Origin: Flaccisagitta enflata | Lineage: Eukaryota > Chaetognatha > Sagittoidea > Aphragmophora | Assembly (NCBI GenBank): GCA_965153355.1 | Contig: OZ231126.1 | Location: 73,966,001 to 74,030,000, forward strand | Reading direction: 5' to 3' | DNA length: 64,000 bases | The notes under the pieces: generated by a model | What the model saw: the letters and a program-made list of their open reading frames with translations, nothing else | What the model was told of the DNA's origin: nothing | Databases searched by the model: none | Shown here: one piece after another, positions 48,504 through 60,878 of the stretch | Layout: each line of letters starts with the position of its first letter | How positions within the stretch are numbered: position 1 is the first letter of the stretch | Position numbers and translations under genes: made by a program

Positions 48504-49053
48504 ACCACCCTACTTCTAAGCGTTTTTCAAGCTCAGTTGATTTTAGCTTCAAATCCCCACTAGTTATTGGACTAGTTTTGTAAGATTTGCTATATAGAAT
48601 CCCAACAGCATCATTTTTCATAAGAAACAGTCAAATTACACAAGCTTCTAGGCTCTTACACTCTTTCTTAGCTAAATTAACAGAAAACCTCAAAATGACA
48701 ACACCTATGCAAACAGAGAAAAGTCCTAACCAATATACCACAACCCATCTCACTACAGGGTGAAAGGATTCTGAGCTTTAATGCAAAATCTTTGCAGGTA
48801 AACTATTTTCAACTAGTGAACAATCGTCGTTAGGACATTTTATCACAAATATCATATAACAACAATTCCAGTCTCAACGCCAGCTGAAAATGACTTGGGG
48901 TGAACGGGTCTGGTGTCAAACCATAGCCTGACACCTAACAAAGATTAGGAGAAAATATCCTCTAGGTCAACTTCCAATTTTACAAACAAAAAGACAATTA
49001 AGGCTGCGATGTGAGGAGATTGCGAATTTCTGTGGGATAAGCACTTGTAATGA
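48504..49053. mobile_element. Unclassified insertion in MITE A copy 3
   Basis: About 550 bp absent from the equivalent point of copies 1 and 2 (between TTGGGTAGGT and TAATGATTTCTAATGTC). It begins GTAAGAGTGAACCACCCTAC. I found no convincing inverted ends. Confidence 0.55.
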
Positions 49054-49106
49054 TTTCTAATGTCTTTTTAATAGTAGTTTTGAGTGTGACATCAATGTGA
49101 CATAAA

Positions 49107-49632
49107 ACTAGTCATCCAAGGATCGCACATGGTTAGGGGTACCCGATGCCCTGCTGGGAGTGATCCAGAAGATGTGGAGTGAGAGCAGGGCAGGGACCTC
49201 AAAGGGCCGATGTCCTGTAGAACACATGGAGAATTTCGAGACGTCCGTCCTTTGTTCTATCCTGAGGGGGCTCTAGATGGCTGATATAGGCCACTGAAGG
49301 CATATTTGAGGGCAGGAGGGCATAATTAAGGCACGGGGAGCTGATTTGAGGTTCGGAGGGCTGGTTTCATGCTTGGAGGGCTGATTGAAGGCCTGGAGGG
49401 CAGTTTTGAGGTCTGGAGGGCAGTTTTGAGGCATGGGGGGCTGATTTGGAGCCAAGAGGGCTGATTCAAGGCCTGGAGGGCTAAATTGAAGTCTGGAAGG
49501 GCTAATCTGAGGCCTTGATGATCAACAGGGGGGGGCAGATGAAAGGACGGACGGACAGACAGACGGAAGGACGTCTCGAAATTCACCCTATGTTCTACAG
49601 GACATTGGCCCTTTGAGGTCGCTGCCCAAAAA
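49107..49632 (+). mobile_element. H3 element inside MITE A copy 3
   Basis: Begins ACTAGTCATCCAAGGATCGC and ends GAGGTCGCTGCCCAAAAA. Inverted arms GATGTCCTGTAGAACACATG and CGAGACGTCCGTCC. The empty site in copy 1 (GACATAAAAAAGGGGGTGAT) shows insertion within an A-run. Confidence 0.8.
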
Positions 49633-49688
49633 GGGGTGATTCTGGCCTATTTTTTGTAACATGGCTTATCAAAGTTTTAAGGATATTA

Positions 49689-50658
49689 CAGGCCTGTATA
49701 TTCTTGAGTTTTCCTCCCCCCCGGTGGGGGGGGAAAAAAATCAAAGGGTCTGGAGATGGGGAAAGAAACCAAAGGGAAACAGGTCGCCCAAGGGCAATAT
49801 GTGGTCAGCGATACCCTTTGCCCTGCTGTGCATGATTGTAAATTTGAGTGAGGGGAGGCAGGGCAGCGGCCCCGAAGGGGACGAAGTCCTGTAGAACACA
49901 GGGGGACTTTCGTCCGTTCGTTCATCCGTCCGTTTGGGCTGAATTCAGGTCTAAGAGGGCTGATGTAAGGCCAGGAAGCCAGTTGGGGGCTTGAATGGGC
50001 TGACTTGAGGCTTGAAAGAGCTGGATTAAGGCTTGGAAGGCTATAGAGAACTGACTTGAGGATCAGATAGCTGATTTGAGGCTTGAAAGGCCTAATTTGA
50101 GGCAAGAGGTTGGATTTGAGGCCTAAGAGGCCATATTTGAGGCTTGAGAGGCCAGATAAAAGGCCTGAGAGACCATATTTGAGGGCTAAAAGGCCAAATT
50201 TGAGGCCTAAGAGGCTAGATTTGAGGCCTGAGAGGCCAGATTGTAGACCTGAGAGGTTTAGTTTGAGGCCTGAGAGGCCAGATTTGAGGCCTGAGAGGCC
50301 AGATTTGAGGCCTGAGAGGCCAGATTTGAGGCTTGAGGGGTCTGAGGGAGGGGGGGACGCACGCACGAACGAACGAAAGTCCCCCTGTGTTCTACAGGAC
50401 TTCGTCCCCTTCGGGGCCGCTGCCCAAAAAGAGAAAAAAGGGAAATTTGGGGAAAATATAACTTTTGACAGTACCAAATCATAAAACTCAATTAGTAAAA
50501 CACAATTTAGCACTATTTAAACCTTTACTACATAGTTTTATTACTATATGGGGAAGAAAATCATGGATATAAAAACACGACGCGACGCGTCGCGGGGAAG
50601 AAAATCAAAGGCAGGGGGGGGAAAAAAATCAAAAGCGACTCAATAATATACACCCCTG
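49689..50658. mobile_element. hAT-type MITE inside MITE A copy 3
   Basis: Perfect 8-bp TSD GGATATTA at 49681-49688 and 50659-50666. TIRs CAGGCCTGTATATTCTTGAG and (inverse) CAGGGGTGTATATTATTGAG. The 8-bp duplication and CAGGG-like ends are hallmarks of the hAT superfamily. It carries a nested H3 copy and no transposase. Confidence 0.9.
49787..50430 (+). mobile_element. H3 element inside the hAT MITE
   Basis: Starts AACAGGTCGCCCAAGGGCAA, then GTGGTCAGCGATACCC. Arms GGGCAGCGGCCCCGAAGGGG and GTCCTGTAGAACACAGGGGG are mirrored at the right. Ends GGGGCCGCTGCCCAAAAA. The centre is a ~20-bp GGCCTGAGAGGCCAGATTTG array. Confidence 0.85.
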
Positions 50659-51049
50659 GGATATTAGCTAGGCACTGAATCCCAGGTAATGAGTTACAAC
50701 AGCTTCCATTATAAAAAAACGGATTAGCATAATAACAAAAATTTTGCCTGTTTCATCATAAATTTCAGCTGGACCGGTTTACTGTGGAAATGACCTGAAG
50801 CGCAGTTTGTAATTTACATTCAAATCGATCTTGTCTGATCGACATAATGAATTGAATCAATGTTGATTGGGAGGTGTTGACGCAAATGCATTAACTTGGA
50901 AGCAAGATAGAATGAGAAAAAAAAACACGGAATAAAAGTAAGAAAAAGTGAAGTAGCAAGGAAATGTAGAAATGCGGAAGAGATCTGAAACAAAGGCAAG
51001 GAATCTATTTCTCCCTTTTCTTTTCTTTCCTTTTCTTTTCTTTGTCTGT

Positions 51050-51285
<236 letters not shown>

Positions 51286-51683
51286 TTATCCAGCCCCGAG
51301 GGTATTGCGTTGGTCTGGGTGGAATACAAAAGGAAATTGTATTTCATTTCCCCTGAAAAACCACCAACTTAGCCGACAAACGACCGACCGACAAAAACAG
51401 ACAGACGCAGTGGTAGACAGTTAAGACAGACACATGAAAGACAGACAAACAGACCGTCAGAAGACCAACCAAAGAGACTACGAGACTGACTATCAAGCAT
51501 TCGGTCAGTAACATGCAGACAGACGAATCGACAGACGAAATGATAGGAAAATAGCCAGACACACAGACGGACTCATGTAAATGGACAGAAGGAGTTTGGT
51601 TAACGTTCAAACAACCGACAAGAAATCAAGAATCAATGTACAGACACGCCTCGTCCAAATCCTTACAAAGCAAGAGGAAATTG

Positions 51684-51794
<111 letters not shown>

Positions 51795-52171
51795 TGATTT
51801 GAGCAAATGAATATGTTGTGAATTGTGGCGACCCAATAAATGCTCTCGAGTCACAACCACCTCGGCCCCTCCACTCCTCACCGCTTTTATTATCTAAGAA
51901 GCATTCCAAACACTAACGAACCGCCCGTTATATCAATATATCATTCATCGCATCTATTCACCATCTTGTTTGCAATAACCTACGATGTACCCTCCTACAG
52001 GGAGTACCTCGCCAAACAGGACCAAAGAAAACGATGTATCTAAGCTTCTAGAAATGGTAGAATGATTCTGTAAACAGATTCAGAAAACTTTTAAAAAACG
52101 ATTTTTTATCTGTATTTTGCCAAAGGCTCATTAAAACAACTGAATCCCTTTATATTGTTTAAAGCAAAGTA

Positions 52172-53137
52172 CAGGGTGTTTCACGCGTTTTGAGGTTTAA
52201 AGAATCGACATAGCTTTTCTCCTAGAAAAGTTATTCCAATTCTGAAAAAAGGTCTGAATAGATCTTGAAGTGCAGTTTTTTTATGTCACCAATTTTTTAT
52301 ATCTGCGCTTTTAAATATGGCCACTATGTAAGTTTGAAGAAAACAACCATATCCAGCATGCATCTTTAATCCGGATAATTATGGCAAAAAAATGGAAACT
52401 ACTTGTTAGTTAGCGTTTCACATCCAAGCAATAAGAAAAACATAGCAAAATTCATGACAATCTTGAAGCTCTGTGAAAGATCTTTCCAATGAGACCTTGC
52501 TGGTTGTCATATCTCTATCCGTTTAGAAATGGCAGAAGAATGAAGACAGGTGGTCAAGAATTTGGAAAGTCAGTAACACCTGATTTTCATGGGCTATCTT
52601 TTTATTGAATATAAAACCAAAAAATTGAGTTAAATTTGTTCTTGGCTCCATTTTATAGAAAATTCATGGCTCTTTAGTTTGCTTATGGATACGAGGCTAA
52701 GACAATCCTGAGTTTGTATTGACAAAAACAAAAGAGTAAAATTTCTCGAAAAAATTGAAAGGAGCATTTTTTTCAATTTGTGATTTTTTTCTTTAATCTT
52801 TTATTTCTAAATGAATGAAGCTACAATGTCCTGCAACGTCGCGTTTTGAAGATTTTTTGCGGAGCTTTTAAACAGTCATGGATTTTTTGTAGTTCAGCTC
52901 AATAGTTGACCAGAAACTAGTAAAAGAAGTTGTCCATTTTTTTCTTTACCATGGTTAGTTAACTGATTATGTTGTTACTTTAAAACTCCTGTAGCTCCTG
53001 CCAGCACCAAATACAAAAAATTGGCATATAAAACTGCACTTCAAGATCTATTCAGACCTTTTTTCAGAATTGGAATAGCTTTTCTAGGAGAAAAGCTATG
53101 TTGATTCTTTTAACCTCAAAACGCGTGAAACACCCTG
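52172..53137. mobile_element. Mariner-like MITE (CAGGGTGTTTCACGCG termini)
   Basis: Long TIR CAGGGTGTTTCACGCGTTTT through AGCTTTTCTCCTAGAAAAG and AAAAAAGGTCTGAATAGATC, mirrored at the right. TSD TA at 52170-52171 and 53138-53139. CAGGGTG ends with a TA duplication point to the Tc1/mariner group. The interior has no transposase. A solo related end (GAAACACCCTGTA) occurs at about 53713. Confidence 0.9.
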
Positions 53138-53139
53138 TA

Positions 53140-54150
53140 TAGTCTTTACTTTTAGTTTTTGCTTGTTTTGTTGTGCATTGATAAGCATCCTTTTATCCCA
53201 CTCTCATTTCCAAACAAATGGTACTACAATCCTGGCAATGGTCTTGAATTAAAAATATTATGCAGTAGAATCATACCTTTGCAGAAAATGAGAAAAGTGG
53301 TCCAGAGACTTTTTTGTAAGTTTCATCACAGAAAAGTTTTATGCGCATTGACAAACATTCAATAACTATATTGAATGATACAATTTTGACAAAGGTCATG
53401 AGGGAATCCCAATCTTCAGTGTCCTAGCTTAACTAACAAACATTTCTGACCATTTTTTGTCATCTATATCTGTAAATGGCATGGAAATTCTAAAAAAAAA
53501 CCTTGTATTGGGATGGAAATTGACGTTTTTTGCTAAAAAAAGGCATTTTTTCATGGTCTTGCTGAGGATATATGTTAATCATGACTAGCAAAAGTCTGCA
53601 TCATTCAAAAATCGTCTGAAGTTATCTTTTAGATCTATAGAAACAGTTTGCAGAAATGATTTTGCACTTCCAGAAGCAGAAATACATTGTTTTCTTTTGT
53701 CCTGTTTGATATGAAACACCCTGTACCATAATGTGAGGCTCAAATTGTGATTAAAAGAAAACCTTTACATCCAAATTGGTTTTAAATAAATCGTTCTGGT
53801 ACTCACTCGATTTTGCTTACTAACCGGGTTGCGCTTGACGCCTTGAGTTAACTTAAACTCTCTTCACTAAAATCCCGATCAAAAAAGTTCAATCTGCCTT
53901 TCATTATTTGAAACAATAAGCGATTGTTGTCTGTGTTTGTACCGAGAGATGCCTCTCATTGTATTCATGATTCATCCGATGCGCGATTGTTTATCATCGT
54001 TTCTATTGTCTGTTTATCGTCCAACGTCTTTGATATCAACAATCTCGGTTCTTTTGGGTCGAATTCTGCAATTTGATACGTGGAAGAGAAATGTGTATCT
54101 GAGACTAGCTGAGACTATCTAAGAGATAAGAAGTAGTCCGCTGGTGGTCA
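53140..54150. other. No gene recognised
   Basis: AT-rich. The piece up to the solo GAAACACCCTGTA end near 53725 may be remains of a second related MITE. Otherwise nothing supported. Confidence 0.4.
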
Positions 54151-54153
54151 TAT

Positions 54154-54412
54154 TCAACATGTAAGGCGGGGTTACAATATCGTTGCGGACGTAGGGGGGA
54201 GGGGGAGGAAATGACCTTTAACAGTTTTTGTTTCAAGTATATTAGACGAAATTGATAGACGCATGGATCAACTGACGGACGGAATGATGGGCGGACGGAC
54301 CTTTGGACAGGCGGAATGATGGATATGGACGGACGGACCATCGGTCAGGCGGAATGAGGGACGGACAGAGAGACGGGCCGAAAAAACATCTTTTTGAGTC
54401 GCGAGGCTTTGT
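54154..54412 (+). mobile_element. Degenerate H1 element
   Basis: 5' block AAGGCGGGGTTACAATATCG, then TTGCGGACGTAGG. A GGACGGACGGA tract broken by GGCGGAATGATGGA repeats follows, ending near GAGTCGCGAGGCTTTG. Both ends decayed. Confidence 0.5.
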
Positions 54413-55069
54413 TCTACAATCTTTTTTTTTACAAGGACCTGTAATTTCATTTTGAGGCTGGGATGCCCTTAAATTTTTGCATATTTCAGGCTAAAATGTT
54501 TTTAGCGTGTCAATAACATTTTCTTACAATTTTCTTATGATTATGTTTTATGTATTGAAATAACTGATGTTCAGTATGAGTAATTACAAATTAAATATGA
54601 CAATAATTATTTTGTGTTTGTTTTCAATGAAATAGAATATCATTTGAACAAAGATAGATGCTGCTTTTTTTATAGACATGATTATTTTCTTTTAAAACTT
54701 GTGTAAATGAATCTAAATTGTGAATCTAAAAATTTTTTTGCAAATCTGAGGATGGGCTTCGTTCTTAAAATGTCTTTAATTTTTTGCAAAATTTCAGTCT
54801 CATGACCTCATAAACTTTGTCCTCACTCAAAAAAAAAAAGTGTACTCATCATTTTCATCTCAAAGTTAAAAAGAACTATTCCCTACAAAAAAATTCTCAT
54901 AAAACCAGTCACCTTACGACCTCCATACGGGAAAAGATTGTTTGTTGGGAATAATTGATTAACACAACATGTAGCATAAACAAATCGAATCAAGAGATAA
55001 TGTAAACAATCTTCTTTGTGCTGACATCAATCCTCCACCGATCCGACAAATTGCCTCTTTGATCTACAG

Positions 55070-55377
55070 TTGAAACGTGGAAAACTGGTGTACATGTACA
55101 GCTTGGCAGCGTATCCGGATCGTTACTTGCGGATCTTCCACACCGACGTTCGTAATTGTTATTTGACGTCTACTTTCACGGCCGCCAGCGGCGCTTCGGC
55201 TTCCGTGAACAACGAGATTCAAACAAAAGAACAAAAAGACTCAAATTTCGGGCAGCAAACGTGGACGAGGAGGCGGTATAGAGAATTGATGATGGGGCCC
55301 AAAGCCACCAAATTGCTGCAAAGATGCTTGGAAAGGAAGATCAGACTCAAAGCCGCCAGTCTCACCGAATTGGGAAG
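55070..55377 (+). CDS. Exon 5 of the FGF-like gene
   Basis: 308 nt; acceptor gatctacag, donor AAG/gtgagg. Phase 0 in, phase 2 out. Encodes residues about 503-604. KLVYMYSLAAYPDRYLRIF (507 onward) resembles the first strands of the FGF beta-trefoil (RLYC...YLRI in known FGFs). It is followed by DVRNCYLTSTFTAASGASAS, then an insertion rich in charged residues (WTRRRYRELMMGPKATKLL, RCLERKIRLKAASL). FGFs are heparin-binding ligands of receptor tyrosine kinases. The match is by eye, partial and diverged, so the family call is an inference. Confidence 0.65.
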
Positions 55378-55628
55378 GTGAGGAACTTTTTGATTGATAT
55401 ATCCGTGGATTAAATATTAAAGATTATGAAAAGAAAGATTTGAATTTAAACTACACTTTTACTATCCTTGCGTTTCTTGGCTCCCTTTTGCAATTTTTTG
55501 TTTTTTTCTCCTTTTGATTTCTTCTACATAATTTTTATCTTCTTTTTCTCATTCCTTTTTTTTCATCCGTTTTCGTTTTCCACCCTAACAGACCATTTGA
55601 CGTCTTTGCAACCATCTTTTTATTTCAG

Positions 55629-55768
55629 GCTGTTGGTGGATTTGCGGTCGATTTTCATCGGCTTGTGCTCGGGATCATTCAGAAGATGCAATCAAGACTT
55701 TGGAGTTTTAGTAGAGGCACCAATTAGAGGCCTCTACCATAAATATGGGAGAAAAACGAGACTACTCG
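55629..55768 (+). CDS. Exon 6 of the FGF-like gene
   Basis: 140 nt; acceptor tttatttcag, donor CTCG/gtaaat. Phase 2 in, phase 1 out. It encodes LRSIFIGLCSGSFRRCNQDF, then GVLVEAP (about residues 610-636). This lines up with the central FGF signature (V-x-I-K-G-V-x-S-x-x-Y-L-x-M-N-x-x-G-x-L-Y): SI, G-L-C-S-G, N-Q-D-F-G, L. It ends with the basic segment YHKYGRKTRLL. An intron just before this strand is also a familiar position in FGF genes (general knowledge, not checked). This is the best family evidence in the gene. Confidence 0.65.
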
Positions 55769-55770
55769 GT

Positions 55771-55958
<188 letters not shown>

Positions 55959-56034
55959 TGAGACCGGCATCATCACATTTCTTTCTTTTAGTTTTAATTT
56001 CATCTTTTCCCCCTTCACACATTTTTGATAACAG

Positions 56035-56147
56035 GCGAGCAAATCCGCGATATTCTACTCGGTTGTGGTCGGTCTCCCGATTTCTATCACTGCACTTACG
56101 CCAGTCTTAAAGAATACTCATCGGTCTACAAAAGAAGGAGAAAATAA
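56035..56147 (+). CDS. Exon 7 of the FGF-like gene, with stop
   Basis: 113 nt; acceptor gataacag, phase 1 in; stop TAA 56145-56147. Encodes EQIRDILLGCGRSPDFYHCT, then YASLKEYSSVYKRRRK (about residues 653-688). PDFYHCTYASLKEY resembles the FGF motif Y-N-T-Y-A-S-x-x-W/Y. Known FGFs continue for about 35 residues (G-x-x-K-x-G-x-x-T ... F-L-P) to finish the trefoil. This product stops short, so either it is truncated or another 3' exon is used. I saw no AATAAA in the next 500 bp. Confidence 0.65.
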
Positions 56148-56740
56148 CTATGACAACTTGGATGACACGACATGACATAATACCGTATGATGACACATGC
56201 TACGCAATTAGGTGAAAAACACCCAAGCATAGAACGTCCAATTCGATGACATTTTTTTATATAGCAGAAAAGACCTGACATTATACCTTATGATAGGACA
56301 GGGCATGAAAAAACTGCTCAGTCAACACCAAAGAACACAAGACGACACAACATAACATTACGTGACACGCCGCAAACAATCCAAGTCCCTCTCCTTCTTT
56401 CGCCCCCTTTATGTTCCCCCCCCTCCCCAGCCCACATCCCCCACAGCTTCGATAACCACTACCCCAGTACCCCAGTGCCCCACCCACTTTCACAACCACT
56501 ATGACATTACCTTTCACCTTCCAACCACCCTCACCACCATCTCCCACCTTCATTGAAGTCACCATCCCCTCGTAAGAAACCTTATGTTGCTTTGGTTCGC
56601 TTTCGCTTCTTTTCATGATTTGTTCTGATATTATTTTTTCTGTTTTATACTTTATTAAATTGTTTCCTTTGTGTTCTGTGTTTTTTTTTCTTGTTCTATT
56701 CATTTCTGTCCAGTAGGTCGCAAAAAAAATATTTCGCTCG
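56148..56740. other. 3' flank of exon 7, no gene
   Basis: ACGACACGACATGACAT-type degenerate repeats and a CCAC-rich patch (56400-56560). No recognised exon and no clear polyadenylation signal on plus. Confidence 0.4.
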
Positions 56741-56925
56741 AGCATTTGGGCAGGGGCAGTGAGGCAAAAGACTGCAAAAACAAAAATAGTCGCAAAAGTG
56801 TTGGATGGTCAGCAGTACCCATGCCCTGCTAATTAAGTTCGTCCTCGCACTTCTAAGTTCTATAAGAGGTCATGTCAGTTGGTTAATTGGTTGGTCAGTC
56901 GATTGGTCAGTCACGTAAGCGTTGG
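56741..56925. mobile_element. Joined H1/H4 fragments
   Basis: TTTGGGCAGGGGCAGTGAGG (H1 inner block), then ATAGTCGCAAAAGTGTTGGA and GGTCAGCAGTACCCATGCCC (H4 5' end). Next come a TTCTATAAGAGGTCATGTC H1 3' part and a GGTT/GGTC tract. A chimera of pieces. Confidence 0.45.
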
Positions 56926-57234
56926 AAATGTGCAAAACGGCTGATTCTGACGTAATTCTTCATTCATATCACCTTTCATGCCTAACCACATGCATTTTCA
57001 TTCATTCATTCATTCATTCATTCATTCATCAAAAACGTTCATTCACAAATACAACACAGTCGTAGTCTGAGGGCTGAGGGCAGGGCTTTGACATAGACAG
57101 AGCCTTTATCCACAGTTTTATCCGCAGTTTTAACTTTTAAGTGCTCCATAGTTTTATCTGCAGGTTTATCTGCAGGTTTATCCGCAGGTTTATTCTAGGT
57201 CTAACTGCTGATTTAACCGCATTATTTATCAAGA

Positions 57235-57700
57235 TACAAGGGTGTCAGGAAGAGGAGGTGACGCTGGCCATGGCGCTGGTGCTGGAGAAAAAAAAAGAAT
57301 ATGAGCAAATTAGAAAATGAAAAAAAAGTGAGATAATGATTTGAAGAGGAAGTAGAGGTGGCGCTGGCGACAGCGATGGCGCTGGTATTCCTGTTGACCT
57401 GGGAACTGGAATAGAAGGAGGAGGAATTGGTGGCGGAGGCGATGGCGATGGCGCTGGCGATGAAGAGCAGGAAGGTGAGAGTCATTGGGGTGTTGGCACT
57501 CGCTCTGGTGATGGCGCTGGTAATGGCAATGAAGAGGTGGCATAGATTTTAGTTGGCGCTGCTGCTGGCATTGGTTATGGCCATGAGGAGGAGATAGTGG
57601 CGATGGCGCTGGCAACGGCGCTGATGCTGTAGATAAGAGAAAGGAGGAATGGAGGCTGATGCTGGCAATGGTAATGGCGACGGTGACGGCACTTGTGTTA
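57235..57700. repeat. GGCGATGGCGCTGG-type degenerate repeat
   Basis: Hexamer-like GGCGCTGGCGATGGC units interrupted by AGGAGGAGG and A-rich spacers. Long open frames here reflect the repeat. Confidence 0.75.
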
Positions 57701-57729
57701 TAGATTGATGAAAAAGAATAAATCATAAA

Positions 57730-57834
57730 AAATGATCAAAAATGATGAGCTAAAGGATGAAGAGGAGAAGATGGCATTGGCTCTGGCGCTGGCAATGGTG
57801 ACAGCGCTGGCGTTGGCGCAGTATTGTCATCAAG

Positions 57835-57869
<35 letters not shown>

Positions 57870-58110
57870 CGCCGATGCCGTCACCATCGCCATTGTGATC
57901 ATCGTTTCAATTGTGACTGTTGTCTGTCACCGCCACCGTCTACAAAGTTTATGATGACGACGACGAGGACGGCAATTGTGACTGTTGTCTTCATTGTCAC
58001 CGCCACCGTCTACAAAGTTTATGATGACAACGACGAGGACGGCAATGATGATGTCGACAGGGACGACAACGGCGATGACGACGGCGACGACGGCGGCAAC
58101 AACTGGCGAT
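57730..58110. repeat. Trinucleotide-rich region with ~65-bp duplication
   Basis: (GTT)n at 57836-57867. A direct duplication of CAATTGTGACTGTTGTCT, ACCGCCACCGTCTACAAAGT and TTATGATGACGACGACGAGG occurs at about 57910-57972 and 57973-58044. GACGACGGC runs follow. Confidence 0.75.
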
Positions 58111-58432
58111 GACAAAAAAATGCGAATGATAAAAAAAAGAAAAGAAATAGTGAAAAAAAAGAAAAAAAGAACCAAAAAAAAAATTTTAGAAGATGGATTG
58201 GTGGGGATGATGATGATACCGGATGGAACTATAGTCACCAACTCACGTCGACTTCCGGAAGGCCCTTTTAAGAGAGATGGTAGATGATTAGACCAGGGAC
58301 TGACACAAACCATACTGAACCTGTTTTTGTCACATCTAACCACTGACTGAAGCAAAACGTAAAAGAGTAATGTAAAATGAGAATGATAGATAAATAATGT
58401 GGCAATAGAGGAATAAAACAAGGCCCCGAAAG

Positions 58433-59178
58433 AAGGGCTGGGTGTTCTGCCCTCGGAAAGGTCATTAAAATAAGAATAGCTCATATTGTCCTTTTATGGA
58501 CCTAAACACTTTGATCTATAAAAAGATTTTCCCACTTCTTACAAATCTAAAGATCAAACTACCCTAGTTTATGTAAATCAAATTTTATGATAGTCTATAT
58601 CAATATGACTCGACAAATTCATCCAGAATAATATAGTTTGCATTTTAGGAGAGGTCTCAGTCCTTATCTTCAGCTGCCAGTAGTGCTAACCTCGAAACTT
58701 GAAAAAGAATCATCTGATATTTCATATTCTAATACATAGTGAAGAGACGGTGACCAAGCATTAAGCCACTATGATTTTTGTTGACATAGTGAGAAATCGT
58801 TCTCTAAATTCTGCTAGGATCTGCCAATACCGAATTGGTGCTGCTTTACTTTTTTCACACTTTTTTTTCATATTTTTCCTCCATTTTCAATTAAGGACTA
58901 CAAAAAAACAAAATACAACAAAAATGATCTTGTCATGAACAATGACGATGCTGACAATTGAAATCGACAACGAAGACAACAATGCTGACAATTACCACAA
59001 CAACAATGCTGGCAATTACCACAACAACAATAACAGTTACAACTTAGGGTACATCTATCATACTTTTAATAAGTAACTGTCCCAACTCGTTATAGATAGA
59101 TGCAATTAGGCCCTTAGAAGACTTTTATAAGCTATTTATGTTTTAATGACCTTTCCGGGCGCAGAACACCCAGCCCTT
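58433..59178. mobile_element. MITE with AAGGGCTGGGTGTTCTGC termini
   Basis: TIR AAGGGCTGGGTGTTCTGCCC through GGAAAGGTCATTAAAA, mirrored at 59138-59178. 746 bp, no transposase; the interior has an ACAACAACAATGCTGACAAT repeat. The TSD is not clear. Confidence 0.8.
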
Positions 59179-59584
59179 AAAAGTATTCAGGCTATTACTG
59201 AGTCTAGCATCGCTATTTGAGAACTTTATAAATATACAGTCATTATCCATGATCATTGATGGTAATTCATAGGTCCATGATGATTCATTTTGGGCAGTGG
59301 AGATTGGATGGATGGCTTGGAGGATGGAGATGGATGTGATGGTTCTTGATGAGGCCCCCATATTCCAGTGGTATCGACCACGTGACCTCGCAGAGTAGAG
59401 AAAGGGCAAGAATTAAGATTCTAACAAAAAAAAAAAAGAAAACAACTTCATTTTAATCACCTTCATCGTCGCTGTCGCCGTCGCTAGCACCAGCGCCAGC
59501 GCCATCATCATCTTCATGGAAAAAACTGCGGATAAACACTCAGCGCCCTCAGACTACTCATGGGAGACAAATACTTAATCAAAC

Positions 59585-60029
59585 GAGCCGCACCTATTGG
59601 CCTTAATTTGGCCTTGTATAGGTTGTGACTGAAGTTGAAGGAAGGTGCAGGGCAGCGGCCCCAAAGAGGTCGATGACCTTCGCTTTCACATATATGGAGG
59701 ATTTCTCTCCTTCTCCCTCTTCGTCCCCTCCCCCAACCTTGAGGCCCAAATCTCAGCCTCGAGGCCCATATCCCTGCCTCAAGGCCCAAATCTCAGTCTT
59801 GAGGCTCAAATACTAGCCTCGAGGTTGGGATTTTGGCCTTAAGATGGGATCTGGGCTCTAAGGTTGGGATTTGGGCCTCGAGACAGGAATTTGGGCCTCG
59901 AGGCAGGGATATGAGGATATGAGCCCGAAGGGGGGGGGGGTGTTACGAAGAAGAAGAAGATGAAGGAGAAAATCCCCCATATGTGTGAAAGCATAGGTCA
60001 TCGAACCCTTTGGGGCCGCTGCCCAAAAA
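59585..60029 (+). mobile_element. H4 element with an H1 5' end abutting
   Basis: 59585-59615 is a minus-strand H1 5' end (ACAAGGCCAAATTAAGGCCA, then ATAGGTGCGGC). H4 then starts mid-way (TAGGTTGTGACTGAAGTTG), with arms GGGCAGCGGCCCCAAAGAGG and CATATATGGAGGATTT mirrored at the right. It ends GGGGCCGCTGCCCAAAAA. Reversing 20-bp array in the centre. Confidence 0.7.
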
Positions 60030-60092
60030 GTTACGTGTGACCAACCAACTGACCGACAAAGCGGGATGTAGGATCGCGAAACACGCGACTAT
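60030..60092 (+). mobile_element. H1 3' end
   Basis: GTGTGACCAACCAACTGACC, then GACAAAGCGGGATGTAGGAT and the hairpin CGCGAAACACGCG followed by ACTATC. Only the 3' part remains, directly behind the H4 right end. Confidence 0.6.
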
Positions 60093-60878
60093 CAATGAAC
60101 AAATATGAATACTGAACGCAGAAATCTTCATAGAAATTACTGATAAAACAAACACATTCTATTTTCTAGAATTTCTGCTCTGAACACGATATGATGAATC
60201 ATTGATGATACAAGACAAAGGCACAAGCAATTGAATGAATCTTAGCACATATACATCTTTTTTGCGCAATTGCTCTTCTATCATATATATAATTCTAATT
60301 TGAATATTGCTTTGGCAAGAGGAAGCAAATATAGACTCAAAAGGTTAACAATTTGTTTTTTTTTAACATCTTAGAAATGATCGATGTCTTGTTTTCTTCA
60401 CAATAATGATTGCAAAAGAAAGCACTTCTTAAACATTTTCTCGGTACATATACACTTTTCTACTTTCATTTGAAGGGTCTACTTTCCTTTGAAGGGTCTA
60501 GTTTCCTTTGAAGGGTCCGGATTGAACACTAGTTACACTACTAAGAGTTCCCGAGCCTTTTATTCTTACATTTTGGTTTATAAAGCAATCATGTCCAAAC
60601 AGTCATATCTATGTTCAAAATATTGGACAGTAGTTTTGAAAAATGTATTAATCGTCGATTTGTTCTCTTTGGATTTGTCAAGGAGGGAGTTCAACTCAAC
60701 GAGGCACAAAACTCGTCCTTGCCTGCCGCAGCCCACGGAGTAAATCGCGCGCCCTCATCTGAATTGAGGGAAAGAATTTCGGTCATTGATAGACAATGTT
60801 TTTCACATTTTTGTGACATTAAAGTAAATGAATATTCGTGACTCACTATTTAAACAATTTTAAGTACCCTTACTGAAA
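60093..60878. other. No gene recognised
   Basis: AT-rich; a 20-bp CTACTTTCCTTTGAAGGGT motif repeats three times at 60465-60518. No exon supported. Confidence 0.4.

Larger units (their letters stand above)
47954..50796. mobile_element. MITE family A, copy 3, with three insertions
   Basis: Left GGCAGTTTCCACAATAAAC, right inverse GGTCATTTCCACAGTAAACC. TSD TGAA at 47950-47953 and 50797-50800. Comparison with copy 1 shows added blocks at about 48504-49053, 49107-49632 and 49689-50658. Confidence 0.85.

Noticed and set aside
51840-52043. 67-codon plus frame ending YREYLAKQDQRKRCI
   Set aside because: A possible acceptor (ccctcctacag) exists, but the phase and motifs link to no other exon; not enough to call.
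54826-54850. CACTCAAAAAAAAAAAGTG as a MITE end
   Set aside because: Only a short dyad around an A-run; no partner end or TA-bounded element found.
60611-60841. 76-codon plus frame
   Set aside because: No acceptor/donor in phase with neighbours and no recognisable motif.
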